Positions 1 through 10,401 of a DNA stretch of 64,000 nt are shown here, piece after piece. A program made the position numbers and the translations under genes. Within the stretch, counting starts at the first letter, position 1. The number at the start of each line of letters is the position of its first letter. This stretch comes from Petrolisthes cinctipes (Eukaryota; Arthropoda; Malacostraca; Decapoda; Porcellanidae). The notes under the pieces are model-generated. The model was not told where the DNA came from, searched no databases, and was given only the letters and a program-made list of their open reading frames with translations. Location of the stretch: NCBI GenBank assembly GCA_033782935.1, contig JAWQEG010000504.1, positions 596,001-660,000 on the forward strand. The letters are read 5' to 3'.

Positions 1-2150
1 GTCTTGAGGTCTGGCAGGAACAATCGGCCAAATATTGACTGGCACACCCAGGTAGCAGTGCTGGGAACATTTGGGAATGACAGTCCCTCCAATGGTGAAC
101 ACTGGCTGAGTTTGAGGAAGGCGGCAGGTGAATATTCTGCTCTTATCTGGGGAGACAATAAGGCCACAGTGAGAGGAGGCCACAGAGAAGGAGTCAAGAA
201 ACCGCTGGAGATCCCTTGGTGAGATAGAATGAACACAGATATCATCAGCATAGCATGTAATTGTAGTTCCAGGAATATCAGGGAGAGAAGTGAGCAACCG
301 ATGCATCAGAATATTAAATAACAATGGGCTGAGAACACCCCCTTGAGGCGTACCAAGATGAAAACTGCGCAAAGGACTGAGCGCACCACTGAAAAACACA
401 TGGGAGGTCCTGTTACTCAGGTAGCCCCGAATCCACCGTAGTAGATTACCCTATATCCCAAAGTCAACCAGTTGATCCAAAATGACGTCTCTATTAGCAA
501 CATCGAAGGCACTTCGAAGGTCAATGAAGGCCACCACACTGTCCATGGAAAGGCGAGAGTACAGGTCGACTAGGCAGTGATGTGTGCTCCGCTGGGGAAG
601 GAAACCAAACAGCCATGGAGAAAGGCGATCCTGCATTCCGTACATGAGACGATTGAGTAAGAATCTCTCCATAACCTTACAGAAACAGGAAGTAAGGGAA
701 ATAGGCCTGAACTTCGCAGTGCCGGGTTTAGGGATGGGTATTATTGTGCTGCTGGTCCAGGCTCGTGGTACACAACCGTCACGAAGACAAAGATTGTACA
801 GTCGAAGTAGAGGGTTCCCAGGAACTTGTTGAAGTAGGCGCAGCACAGCATAAGTAATACCATCATCACCAGGGGAAGAAGCTCTACCCCGAGAGAGAGC
901 ACGGTGCAACTCCTCCTCAGTTATCTCCTCTGCATCATCGTCATCATCTTGTTACAGAGCAGACATTAGACATAGCCGATGGATAGCAGCACGGGAAACG
1001 AGTGCATCTTGTATGTGGATGGGTAGACTGACTGGGGTAGATTGTTCTGACCAGGCATCGACAAGTTGTTTGACAAGTTTGATGACGAGCAGTGGCCGGT
1101 GTCTTTTTAACAACCCGACGGATGAGGTGCCGTGAACCGCTGCCAAGACTCAGTGTGAGCACACTCCTGCAGGGTAACTAAAGCGTCCCTAGACATCTGG
1201 TAACGATGGAGTAGGTCAGGGTTGGGTTGGCTTGAAACAATAGGCCATCACGTTCAGCCTCCTCCTTTGCCTCCTGTATACGTGCATCCAGCGTTCAGGA
1301 GTGGGCAGTATGGCGATGCTGCAGGTGTGGCCGGGAGACGTATAGCCTATAAAAGTCATGAGTAGCAGATACAAGATCAGAGTACAACTGTTCAGCTGAT
1401 GATATGTCAAATGTAGGGAATACATGGGCCATAAATAAGATGTAAGTCGGGCAATATTTAGGGGGCACAGCAATACGCAAACGAGTGGCTGAAGCACCTG
1501 ACCCAGCAGTTAAAGAATAATGAAACCGAAGAGCAATGTGAACAGAGAATGAGCCTAGCACGGAGAAGCACTGGACCTGAGATGCTATCAGGCCAGACGA
1601 GAGGATGTAATCCAGAGTACCTCTTCGGCAATGATTGGCACCATTAGTGTCCCAGTGTGTCAGATGATGCTTGCGTATGTATGAAAGGAGACGAACACCA
1701 TTACGATTATAGAGCCATAACCATCACCCAAATCAGAATGCCGAGCATTAAAATCTCCCATATACACCATACCACGCACTGTTGGAGAAGGAAGAGCCTC
1801 AAGAGTGAGTCTAGCTGGGGCAGAATAGACATTACATAGTTGGAGTACTCCATTCCCAGGTAGAACCTCAAATAGCTGAAAGGTCATGTCAGGATCAGTG
1901 GAGGTACGGAGAAGGCGATGTGGCAAGGAGCTATTTATGTAAGTCAGGAGACCATTCCTTACCAGATGAACATATGGCACATAACCTGAGAGGGGAGGAG
2001 CTTGCCCAGCAGTGAGCGGCCATCCTGGAAATGCTTCCTGGAGAAAAATAATAGTGGGATGATGACGAAAAACATAGGCCTTGAGTTGAGTGAGCTTAGT
2101 ATAACTGGTGATACCACATACAATCCAGGAGATGATATCCAACCGGCAAT
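1..2150 (-). pseudogene. LINE ORF2: endonuclease and reverse transcriptase, frameshifted
   Basis: The endonuclease is read at about 2145-1600 and keeps a QEAFP block (glutamate motif) and a GDFNARH block. The linker follows in several frames through about 1300. RT blocks are read at 909-451 (SSPGDDGI, a PISLTSCFCKVMER palm lead-in, and AFIDLRSAFD holding the first catalytic Asp). After a frameshift near 450 come GTPQGGVLSP (about 353-329) and the YADD catalytic box (252-241). The order EN-linker-RT is that of LINE ORF2, which nicks the target and primes cDNA synthesis there. Multiple frame changes make this copy inactive. The RT C-terminus lies outside the window. Confidence 0.85.
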
Positions 2151-2152
2151 CA

Positions 2153-2590
2153 CTAGCGAACTCTGTATTTGGAGGTAGAAGTCCGGTGAGTGGGGGCAGA
2201 TGAGCAACCTGGAGAAGAAGATGGACCAGGAAAAGGGATTGACTCCAAAAGCTTTTCAAGGCGAGATGCAACAGTATCCATCTTTTCGGTAAGGGTAGTG
2301 ACAGTTGAGATGATGGCCTGCTGAGCCTTGACCAAGGTGTAGAGTTTGGAGTCATTGGCAGCCTGAGCGGCAACCAGCCCATCAATCTTGGATTCAAAAG
2401 CAGAAAAACGGTTTTCGAGAGCCGTACATCGTGCCATGAGGGTAGCAATAGACTTGCGGAGGGCCAGGCCTGGAGGTAAGGCAGGGCTGGTAGGAGGAGC
2501 AGACTGGTGAGGTGGTGGTGGTGGTGGTGGAGGCAGAGCAATAGTAGAGACACGAGCCTGGACCTGACGTCGAGTACATCCATGCCACAT
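2153..2590 (-). CDS. LINE second ORF: proline run plus coiled coil (145 aa)
   Basis: This ORF starts two bases past the ORF1 stop (ORF1 TAA, then C, then ATG). It opens with a W-x-GC-x-R-R segment, then an eight-proline run, and then a heptad-rich alanine/leucine stretch with no helix breakers (about residues 60-115) that looks like a coiled coil. It probably represents the C-terminal half of the LINE RNA-binding protein, either separated by one stop codon or made by termination-reinitiation. The endonuclease follows in another frame. No enzymatic motif is visible. Confidence 0.55.
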   Translation of the reverse strand: MWHGCTRRQVQARVSTIALPPPPPPPPHQSAPPTSPALPPGLALRKSIATLMARCTALENRFSAFESKIDGLVAAQAANDSKLYTLVKAQQAIISTVTTLTEKMDTVASRLEKLLESIPFPGPSSSPGCSSAPTHRTSTSKYRVR

Positions 2591-2591
2591 G

Positions 2592-3626
2592 TTAATCCCT
2601 GGCTGAAGGCATCGTGGACACTTCTATCGTATCTTCAGGAGGTGAAGGCTCAGAGGTGGAGGCAGCAGGACGTGATGGTTCGCCCCTGACAGGACACGTC
2701 TTGGAATCATGGTCGGCGGCACACCATGCACACTTTGGCCTGGCAGAACAGTACCGGGAGATATGCCCAACTCCCCAGCACCTGTAGTACCAAGGCTGGT
2801 CATTATGAAGTTTCCTCACCTCACACGGTGGAAGACAAGGGAGGAAATCAAAGGAAATCTCATTTGGAGGTGGATCGGGTTGACTCCAGACAACAACAAT
2901 ACGGCTAATGGGGGAACAATCTTGGAAAAAACGACGGGCAGAGTACACACCAGGGTATCCTTTGGCAAGTTTCGGGTCAACATCAATAGGAAAACGGGTG
3001 AGGATGTAGCTTGGGAACTTACGAGGCCTCTCGGGTGAGTCTTCAAGAATGAGAGGCAGAGATAAAAATTCACCAGCCTTCACTCTATCAATGATGTCCT
3101 GACGCTTCCTAGAGATGTAGACAAACTGGGAGGCGACAGCAGCCATCTTGCCTTCAGCTAGTTCACGCTGCAACTGGAAGGCCCTGTTGACATCAGACAA
3201 CCAACGCAGCTTTGTGTCCGTAGATGGGTTTCCAGAGAAGGAGAGTTTGACATAGGCATCTCTCGGGGCAAAAGCAGGAAGGTTGGACGAGGGCAAGGAG
3301 TTGGTATACAAAGAAGAAACACCAGGGTGAGGCAGAGAAGGTATGTCGTGCACAGCTGAAGCACCCTTGGCAGTCTTGGCAGCTGGAGGCAAACAGTCCA
3401 CACCATCGGAATCCTGTGAGGAGTCGGACGAGGCATCAACAGGTCGCTTGGTAGAGGTTGAGGAGGTGGACGGCTGCAACCTGAGTTGCGGAGTGACCGA
3501 GGAGAGTGGGGGAGGGTTGCGAGAAGGCAGCTCAGGCCAGTGATCCTCAATTGGAGACTCGTCTTCCTCCGACATTGCCAAGTCGGCCTCCAAGCAGGAA
3601 TCCGCACTCTCCATCAGGCCAGGCAA
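2592..3626 (-). CDS. LINE ORF1, gag-like zinc-knuckle protein (344 aa)
   Basis: An intact 344-codon ORF. Residues 1-110 are acidic and Ser/Pro rich with low complexity. The middle (about 130-260) is a globular region with an FPIDVDPKLAKGYPGV segment typical of LINE gag-like proteins. The C-terminus has two Cys-rich knuckles (WYYRCWGVGHISRYC, then CAWCAADHDSKTC), the CCHC signature of proteins that coat LINE RNA. The start chosen is the first Met after the AC-rich leader. That the frame is open while ORF2 is broken suggests a moderately recent insertion. The call rests on the knuckles and the downstream EN-RT. Confidence 0.75.
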   Translation of the reverse strand: MPGLMESADSCLEADLAMSEEDESPIEDHWPELPSRNPPPLSSVTPQLRLQPSTSSTSTKRPVDASSDSSQDSDGVDCLPPAAKTAKGASAVHDIPSLPHPGVSSLYTNSLPSSNLPAFAPRDAYVKLSFSGNPSTDTKLRWLSDVNRAFQLQRELAEGKMAAVASQFVYISRKRQDIIDRVKAGEFLSLPLILEDSPERPRKFPSYILTRFPIDVDPKLAKGYPGVYSARRFFQDCSPISRIVVVWSQPDPPPNEISFDFLPCLPPCEVRKLHNDQPWYYRCWGVGHISRYCSARPKCAWCAADHDSKTCPVRGEPSRPAASTSEPSPPEDTIEVSTMPSARD

Positions 3627-3935
3627 GGCCTAGATGGAAAGCAAACAACAACACAAACAACTAAACACTCAATCAGCCAGAGACACACACACACACACAC
3701 ACCCACACACACACAGACAATCACAACAAAACTATACACAGAACCACAACAGACAAACAACACCAGCAACACCACAGAAACAACAACACACAAACAAGAA
3801 CTCACAAACAACACAAAAAACACGAACAAGAGCTCCAAAACAACACAAACAACAACACAAACTAGAATGGAGGCAGAGCGCCACGAGTACGTCCACACTC
3901 CACCTGTTCTGGAGCGAGACTGTCCCTGCAGGATG
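3627..3935. repeat. AC-rich low-complexity leader of the minus-strand LINE
   Basis: Positions 3640-3870 are almost only A and C, with an (AC)n run at about 3682-3716 followed by an irregular CAACA-rich tract. It lies upstream of the LINE ORF1 start and ends where the neighbouring plus-strand LINE coding sequence begins (about 3936). It is either the 5' untranslated leader or an expansion within it. No gene is seen here. Confidence 0.6.
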
Positions 3936-3952
3936 ACAGAAAGGGGAAACAG

Positions 3953-5159
3953 ATGGCTAGGCTAATCAGTGATTCCAATTTGGTTCTTCTGAACGACGGT
4001 AGTCCGACGAGAGTTGATGATAATACTGGTAATTTTAGCGTCCTTGACCTATCTCTGGTCTCCCCATCGATTGCAGCCTCTTGCCAGTTGCTACCCATTG
4101 ATGACTCATTGGGAAGCGACCATTTTCCTATTTTGATTAAATTTAAAAGCGACACTATTAAAGAGCCTTCAGCACCTAAATTTAACGTAAAAAAAGAAGA
4201 CTGGGTGTCCTTCACAAAGGGTGTCAATATTGAAATTGTTGGAGAAACCATTGATGATAAAGTAAATAATATTCAAGATAATATCCTCAAAGTCGCAATG
4301 GCAACAATTCCTAAGACTTCGGTAGATAGCGCAAAACATAGAGTTCCATGGTGGACGCCAGATTGCTGCAGGGTACTGTGTGAGAGGAATAGAGCCTACA
4401 GGCTTTTCAAAACTCACACTAGTGATGAGAACTTTCGCAAGTATAAACTTGCAAGAGCTAGGGCTCGTCGAACCATCAGACAAGCCAAACGAGACTCCTG
4501 GCGATGCTTTGTTTCTTGTATCAATAGTGAAACATCAATTTCCCAAGTCTGGTCCACTGTAAGAAAATTAAATAAGAAAAAAATCTCAAATAAAATTACC
4601 AACATTACTTTTAATAACATCAATTATGACGAACCTAGAGACATTGCTAACGCCCTCGCCAGGCAGTTCTCTTTTGCTAGCAGCTCTGAAAATTACCATC
4701 CAGCTTTCCTGCCCATCAAGGAAGCATCAGAGCTGCAGCATATTGACTTTGCCACAGGAGATGAATTAGATTACAACAGTGATCTAACAATGCAAGAGCT
4801 TGTCCAAGCCCTAGGAGCCTGTAGTGGGACATCCCCAGGACCCGATGAGATTCGGTATGAGATGATAAAGCATCTTGATCATGATTCCATGACCAAGATG
4901 TTGCAGGTGTTTAACGAGATTTGGAGGGGTCACACCTTTCCAAACTCGTGGCATTTTGAACATGTCATTCCCATACCGAAAGGAGGGGGGGAACCCCAGA
5001 TCGACTTCATCGTATCGCCCTATTGCGCTCACAAGTTGCTTATGCAAGGTCATGGAACGAATTGTTAATCGTAGGCTATTGCATTTTTTAAATTCCAGGA
5101 ATTTGCTGGTTGACGAGCAGTGTGGCTTCCGTAAAGGTCGCCAGACGCTCGATCAGCTA
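3953..5159 (+). pseudogene. LINE ORF2 part 1: endonuclease end, linker, RT start
   Basis: The frame opens in mid-endonuclease with LVLLNDGSPTR and reaches the catalytic-histidine motif GSDHFPI, intact here. A linker follows with the PWWTPDC motif and the Arg-rich RARARRTIRQAKRDSW segment usual in this family, then the RT lead-in SGTSPGPDEI. A frameshift near 4980, in a G-run, moves the frame to YRPIALTSCLCKVMERIVN and CGFRKGRQTLDQL, where the TA-flanked insertion interrupts it. The 5' endonuclease motifs are missing because the element is truncated. Confidence 0.85.
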
Positions 5160-5978
5160 TAGTCAACCACTAGGAAACTGGCGGTTTACGTGGGGCCGAA
5201 TCGGGGATTTCCCCCCAAGCAGTACTGCCACATTTGGCTTTCCAACCCACATCACTCTATCAAAAATCACACCAAAATGGCAACGTTTTCGTACAGTGGT
5301 GCACTGATTCTATAAATATAGTCTTTAAATGGTGAGAGAGAGGTCAGGAAATTAATGAGGTCAGTCAGGTCATTTCTCCTTTAGACTCCACTATGGAAGG
5401 AAGAATACGTACCCCTGCTCACCACCCACACTGGCTCCATAGTCTTGAGAAGGAAATCATTTTCTACGTAAATTCGTACTTTGCAGAAGAAAATGTTCAC
5501 CACATACAAAATCCTATCAAGTCTTCCTTTTACACACACACACACACAAGTCATAGCCCTTCACTACTTACACCTGCCATTAATCCTTACATTCAACGGA
5601 GTCCTGACCTCACCCTACCCGGCGCCCTCCCTCCACTCCCCCCAACACACACACACACACACACAAGGGAGGCAAAAGGAAGGAGTAAAGTATGTACAAA
5701 TTATGAATATATGTACAAATAGTAAACAGACGTAAAAATAATAATAAAAAAATGGATAATAATTCAGAAGCACATCACTATGCAGAGGGACAAACAGACA
5801 CATAAAATACAGATGAAGAAAGAGTAGGCTAAGGGGGGGAGGGAGGAGATTCAGGTGAAGGACTGCTAATCTACTGCCCTGTGGGCACTGGGTAATCCCA
5901 TTCTGACAGACCAGATGTGGCAACGCTGCTTGGGACGGCTGCCCCACCTACAGCCGCCAGTTTCCTTGTGGTTGACTA
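5160..5978. mobile_element. Non-autonomous TA-flanked DNA element, copy 1 (819 bp)
   Basis: The insertion begins TAGTCAACCACTAGGAAAC and ends with the imperfect inverted complement of that sequence; similarity between the ends extends about 85 bp inward. It interrupts the RT codons of the surrounding LINE: the flanks read DQL before it and VNLEVQ after it. The flanking dinucleotide is TA on the left (5158-5159) and TT on the right (5979-5980), consistent with a TA duplication with one substitution. The interior has no plausible protein and contains two (AC)n tracts. A sister copy in opposite orientation is at 31585-32397. TA target and long ends suggest a Tc1/mariner-type MITE. Confidence 0.85.
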
Positions 5979-8164
5979 TTGTAAACCTGGAAGTTCAAAT
6001 TCAAGAGGCATTTGCCAAAAAACAATTTTTTATTGCAGTATTTTTAGACATTGAAAAAGCCTACGACATGACTTGGCGACATGGCCTCTTCAGGAAACTA
6101 TATGCGATGGGATTATGCGGTAACCTGCCCTTTTTTGTTAAGAATTTCATTTCTGACAGAACCTTCTCTGTCAAGCTTTTTTCGGACACAGTCACTTTCT
6201 CGGACATATTTGTCCAGGCAAATGGGGTCCCCCAGGGGAGTGTTCTGTCTCCGACCTTATTTCTATGTATGATCAATGACATTCTACCAGCTCCTCCTCG
6301 AAATCTTAAATCCTCTCTGTACGCCGATGACTGTGCGATATGGTACTCCAGCTGTAATGCAGAGTTTTCGGCAACTCGGATCCAATTGGCACTGGATTTG
6401 ATTCACAATTGGGGCCTCCAGTGGGGTTTTAAGTTTTCAGTAAGAAAGAGTGTAGGGGTTATTTTCACTCATAGAAAGAAGCCAGATGTCCGGCTGACTA
6501 TGGGTGACAATCCCCTACCTATTCAAAATTCAACTAAATTTCTTGGACTGCATTTTGACAGTCGACTGACATGGCGAGTCCATGTCAGTCAGTTAAAAAT
6601 TAAATGTTTAAAAACACTCAATTTGCTGAAGTGCATTTCTGGTACAAAATTGGGAGCAGATAGGAAGTCATTGCTAATGCTATATAAATCCCTGATTAGA
6701 TCTAGAGTAGATTATGGGTCAATAGTGTATAGTTCGGCATCTGAGTCTGTGTTACAAGGTTTGGATGTTGTGCAGAATGAGTGTTTACGTGTGTGTCTTG
6801 GAGCCCTACGTTGCACTCGAATCGAGCGTCTAGATGTGGAGTCACAAGTGCCTCCCCTCCGATGGAGACGAGATCAACAACTGTTAGTATACTGTGCTAA
6901 GAAATCCAGGGTGCCGAGTCATCTTCCCGGGAATGCCTTGCTACGGCAACAGCACCCGGGGGGCCATGACGCTAGGCCCCTGGCAGAGGGACCGAGTCGT
7001 CCGTCTGGGAACCCTTGCGCCCCAGGTGGCACTGGCGAGAGGCCGATGGGGACCAGGCCCCAAATTCCAGTTCCTGGGGAGCCAAGTCATCCTCCCGGTA
7101 ATGCCTTGGTGAGGCATTTGCAGCCGCATGGCCCCGGAGGGCACTGGCGTGAGGTCCCTCAGAGCAAGACTCCACGACCTCGTAGAGTGTGTCGGTATAG
7201 AATTATCAACAATCGATTCCCTGGTTTTAGTAAACATTGCACCCTGGGTAACACCCCCCTTCACTATTGTGGATTTCTGGCTGCCAGGGGTTAAATCCGG
7301 GATGCCGGAGGTGGAGGTACACCAGAGGTTTCGTGAGATAATTGTTTAACATCTTTCATATTTCCATCTGTATACCGACGGCTCCAAGATGGATGAATGT
7401 GTGGGTGCAGGTGTATGGTCAACTGAATGTCAGTTAAGATTCAGACTGCCGATTCATACATCTATTTTTCTTGCAGAACTTTTTGCTATTAATAAAGCGT
7501 TAGATTTTGCCCTATCGACGACCCACGATAGGATAGTTATTTTTACTGATTCATTAAGTTCACTTCAAGCTATTAAATCCTTAAATACAACTAACAACGA
7601 AATACACAGTAATATCATTAGTAAGCTGTTTTGTGCCAATAAATCAATCAAGCTAATATGGGTACCTTCACATTATGGTATCTATGGCAATGAACAGGCT
7701 GATATACTAGCCGGGTCAACTGTTGATCTGGACCTTAGCATAGTCCGTACGGATCCCTCATTAAGTCTCGAATTCATCTCCTGTGGCAAATGCAGTGGAC
7801 CAGATTAGACATCAATAATAAAGTAAAAACACTTATTGAACCCTGGGCTACGTCATCATGGCGTAGTCGCAGGGACGAGGTGGTGTTGGCCCGTCTCAGG
7901 GTAAACTCCACATGGCTAACACATCTCGAACCCTATGTTAATAGAAATTTTCCCCCCATGTGCCCATCATGCACAACAGTAATGTCTATATGTCATATAT
8001 TAATTTTTTGTAAAGAATATGAATACCAAAGAACTAAAATTAAACCATATTTCCAACGTAAAACTATTGCTTTCACCATCGAAAATATTCTATCAGATGA
8101 TAAGAATATTATAAACAAACTGATGAGTTTTCTGAGGGAGACAAAACTTTATGACCTTATATAG
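5979..8164 (+). pseudogene. LINE ORF2 part 2: reverse transcriptase and RNase H
   Basis: RT continues with FLDIEKAYDMTWR (first Asp), NGVPQGSVLSP and SLYADDCAIW (catalytic YADD), then the thumb FLGLHFDSRLTW. After a disturbed GC-rich stretch the RNase H begins at about 7370 with YTDGSK (Asp), LAELFA (Glu), FTDS (Asp) and GNEQADILA (fourth acidic residue), so all four catalytic positions are visible. A frameshift near 7800 separates it from the C-terminal domain (7790-8164), which has the LARLR-x-N-x-T-x-LTH block and a CPSC-x10-H-x5-C zinc-like motif. Frameshifts make it inactive. Confidence 0.85.
6905..7165 (+). repeat. GC-rich internally duplicated segment in LINE linker
   Basis: Between the RT thumb and RNase H lies a stretch far richer in G and C than the rest of the element. 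Two related blocks are visible: one starting near 6916 with AGTCATCTTCCCGGGAATGC and one near 7083 with AGTCATCCTCCCGGTAATGC, each followed by a GGCA step. LINE-like coding resumes at about 7165 with RARLHDLVECVG. It may be a local tandem expansion or a small insertion. I cannot tell which without family members. Confidence 0.5.
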
Positions 8165-8245
8165 ATTGATATAATAAAATGGATCCATTGGCTTAATGAC
8201 CTTTGGCTATATGCCTCTGGTTGATAGCCAAGAAATCCAACAAGC

Positions 8246-8796
8246 TAGCAAGCAAGCCCACAGTCAGGAGGACTTTGAGACAGGGTCGTGGAGAGAGAGG
8301 TTGTATCTTTTATGCTCTCTCCTCTAGCTGCCAGGGCCTGCCGCACCGACAGTATTTTCTTTTTTTTCACCCTTCTGGTGACCACTAGGTTTAGCTAGTA
8401 TTCATTCCTTCCATAGCTGGTAGAAGATAAAATAAGTGTCTATATCTATATACAGAGATCAACTTTGCCTCCTACCTATGGTGGACTCCTCCACTGATAG
8501 CTCTGGGTGTGGTTGAACACAGTCGGACCACCTTAGGGTGGGTTGAGAGGTTGATCTCAAACATTAGTTAATTAGGGCTGGTATAAATCCCTTTCTGGTG
8601 TTTTCTTTTCTCCTTCCCACTTCCACCCATCCTTGGGGGAAGTGGTCACTATGTTGCCTTCCCTCCCAACCCCTCCTCCGTATAGCGGAGGAGGCGGCCA
8701 TGACCGACCACCACCACGAAATAACGAACCACGGAATGACGTACGACGCGAGACTCGAACACCCCTTGACATAGACGTAAGAATGCTTCTTTTGTT
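8246..8796 (+). other. Putative 5' leader of the I-clade LINE
   Basis: This is non-coding sequence between the 3' end of the preceding LINE and the first recognisable ORF1 residues. It has a GA/CT-rich part and a C-rich part (8600-8700). No separate gene is seen. LINE leaders of this clade usually carry an internal promoter, but I do not see a TATA box or a convincing initiator cluster. The boundary at 8246 is approximate. Confidence 0.45.
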
Positions 8797-9970
8797 ATGT
8801 TACATGCTACTGGTTCGGCCCCACTAGCCGGCCTCAATCCCTTCATTGTTCAAAAGGAAATTGATACCTGGGCTGGTGAGGTTGAATCGGTTAAAAGACT
8901 TGCATCTGGAGACATCCTTGTCAAAACTTTTAATTCAAAACAAGTAGCAAGTTTGCTGAAATGTCGTCAGTTTCACGATTATGAAGTAGAAGCCAAGATT
9001 CCTCAAGCCATGAATTCCTGCAGGGGAGTAATCACCTGTAGGGATTTAATGATGATGGAAGAGACAGAAATAATTGAGGAAATGAGGAACTAAGATATTA
9101 TTGACGCTAGATTTATAACTCGTTTAGAGGATAGTATGAGGAAGAAGACTGCAACTGTTATTTTGACTTTTGGCAGTTTCACTTCCAAAAATTGTCATAA
9201 TCGGTTATGAAATTGTTAAAGTAAGACCCTTTATCCCCAACCCTCTTAGATGCTTCAACTGTCAGATATATGGACACGGTAATAGATCTTGTAAGGCTTC
9301 TTCTCCAGTGTGTGGCAGGTGCGCGACACCTGGCCATGCTGAGGAAAAGTGCACATCAGTGGAGCTCTCCTGCTTTTATTGTAAGGGTACTCACTCCACT
9401 TCCTCGAGGAATTGTCCCAAGTGGAAGCTGGAGAAGGAGGTCTGCTCGGTGAAGGCAGTGCGGGGTATCTCCTATTATGATGCGAGGAAGGTGGTGATGG
9501 GATCGCAAGCGACTCCATCACCCAATGTCTCGTATGCATCGGCGGTGATATCTCGACCCGTGATGTGTACTATTAGTACTCAGACTGAGTCAAAGCCTAG
9601 TGAACAGTTCGATCACTCTATTTCTACACCTACTATCATTATCCCCTCTAAAACTATTACCCCATCTACCAACTCCTATTCTCAGGCTGCAGCTTCTTTG
9701 CAGTTAGAGAAACAAAAGAAGTCAGACAAGTATGATAAAGTAAAATACACCACAATGAAATCAAACAAGTCACTTCCTTGCACACACCCTACTCTCATTT
9801 CATCGGGGGAGAGAAGGGATAGCTCATCCTCGGTGGAGTCTGGGAGACTCACCATTCATGAGGAAGCAATGGATGTCTCCGGACGCAAGTACCGGGAAAT
9901 TTCCCCTGGTAGCCACTCATCAGGCAGCGGGCTGCACAAAAAGATTAAGCCCTCAGGCCGACCCCCGTAA
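8797..9970 (+). pseudogene. I-clade LINE ORF1, zinc-knuckle RNA-binding protein
   Basis: The first half (8797-9093) has the SGDILVKTF, SCRGVITCRDL and EEMRN segments seen in I-element ORF1. After a stop and frameshift near 9095-9170 the frame continues with VRPFIPNPLRCFNCQIYGH and three Cys/His knuckles (CFNC...H...C, CGRC...GH...C, CFYC...H...C), then NCPKWKLEKEVCSVKAVRG and ISYYDAR, a highly characteristic I-clade tail. The C-terminal 150 residues are Ser/Thr rich. It coats LINE RNA in the family. One frame disruption makes it a pseudogene. Confidence 0.8.
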
Positions 9971-9983
9971 CTCTTAAACTGCC

Positions 9984-10401
9984 ATGTTCTCTGTACTACA
10001 GTGGAATTGTAGAAGTCTTGGGAATAAATTGAACAACATATCAATATTATTACACACACACAAGCCAGACGTCGTCTGTTTACAGGAGACAGGGTTGGAG
10101 AATCACTATGACCCACCACAATTTAAACACTACAACGCATACAGAAGAAACGATAGACACGGAGTAGCAATATACACACACAAATCACATCCACATACAC
10201 AAATAACATTAAACACTACTCTGGAAGCAGTTGCTTGCAGAGTGAAATTACACAACACCTACATATCCATCTGCTCTCTTTACTGTCCGCCACGCGGCCC
10301 CATTAACAGTGATCCATTACAAAATTTATTTAGTAAACTCCCTGGTAAAAGATTGGTACTGGGTGATTTTAATGCCCATCATTGTCCGTGGGGAAGCTTA
10401 A
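9984..10401 (+). pseudogene. I-clade LINE ORF2 endonuclease, first part
   Basis: It starts 13 bases after the ORF1 stop with LQWNCRSLGNKL (Asn motif), VVCLQETGL (Glu motif), SICSLYCPPRG and LGDFNAHHCPWGS (Asp and Asn motif), the apurinic-type endonuclease that nicks target DNA for LINE integration. Coding stops at a TTAA where foreign sequence begins. The remaining motifs are found after 11940. Confidence 0.85.

Larger units (their letters stand above)
1..3935 (-). mobile_element. LINE retrotransposon, minus strand, 3' end outside window
   Basis: A non-LTR retrotransposon runs on the minus strand from about 3935 to the window start. In order it has an AC-rich leader, an ORF1 with zinc knuckles, a short second ORF with a proline run and coiled coil, an apurinic-type endonuclease, and a reverse transcriptase whose end lies beyond base 1. 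No RNase H is visible because the 3' part is missing. At about 3935 it abuts another LINE of opposite orientation in mid-endonuclease, so this element probably inserted into it and is younger. I place it in the Jockey/CR1-like part of the LINE tree only loosely. Confidence 0.85.
3936..8245 (+). mobile_element. I-clade LINE, 5' truncated, plus strand
   Basis: A plus-strand non-LTR element retaining the last third of its endonuclease, the reverse transcriptase, an RNase H domain and the C-terminal Cys/His region. Its 5' part is cut off by the minus-strand LINE at about 3935. A non-coding TA-flanked element (5160-5978) splits the RT. The 3' end is placed near 8245, where a second member of the same family begins. 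An RNase H following the RT places it in the I group rather than Jockey or CR1. Confidence 0.85.

Noticed and set aside
4..832. Plus-strand frames at 4-222 and 584-832
   Set aside because: Antisense of the RT on the minus strand, which carries the GTPQGGVLSP and YADD motifs.
3486..3965. Plus-strand Thr/Gln/Asn-rich frames (159 and 100 aa)
   Set aside because: They read the AC-rich leader of the minus-strand LINE and the antisense of its ORF1; low complexity only.
5393..5947. Frames inside the 819-bp TA-flanked element as a transposase
   Set aside because: They run through (AC)n tracts, show no catalytic motif, and are not conserved as frames in the second copy.
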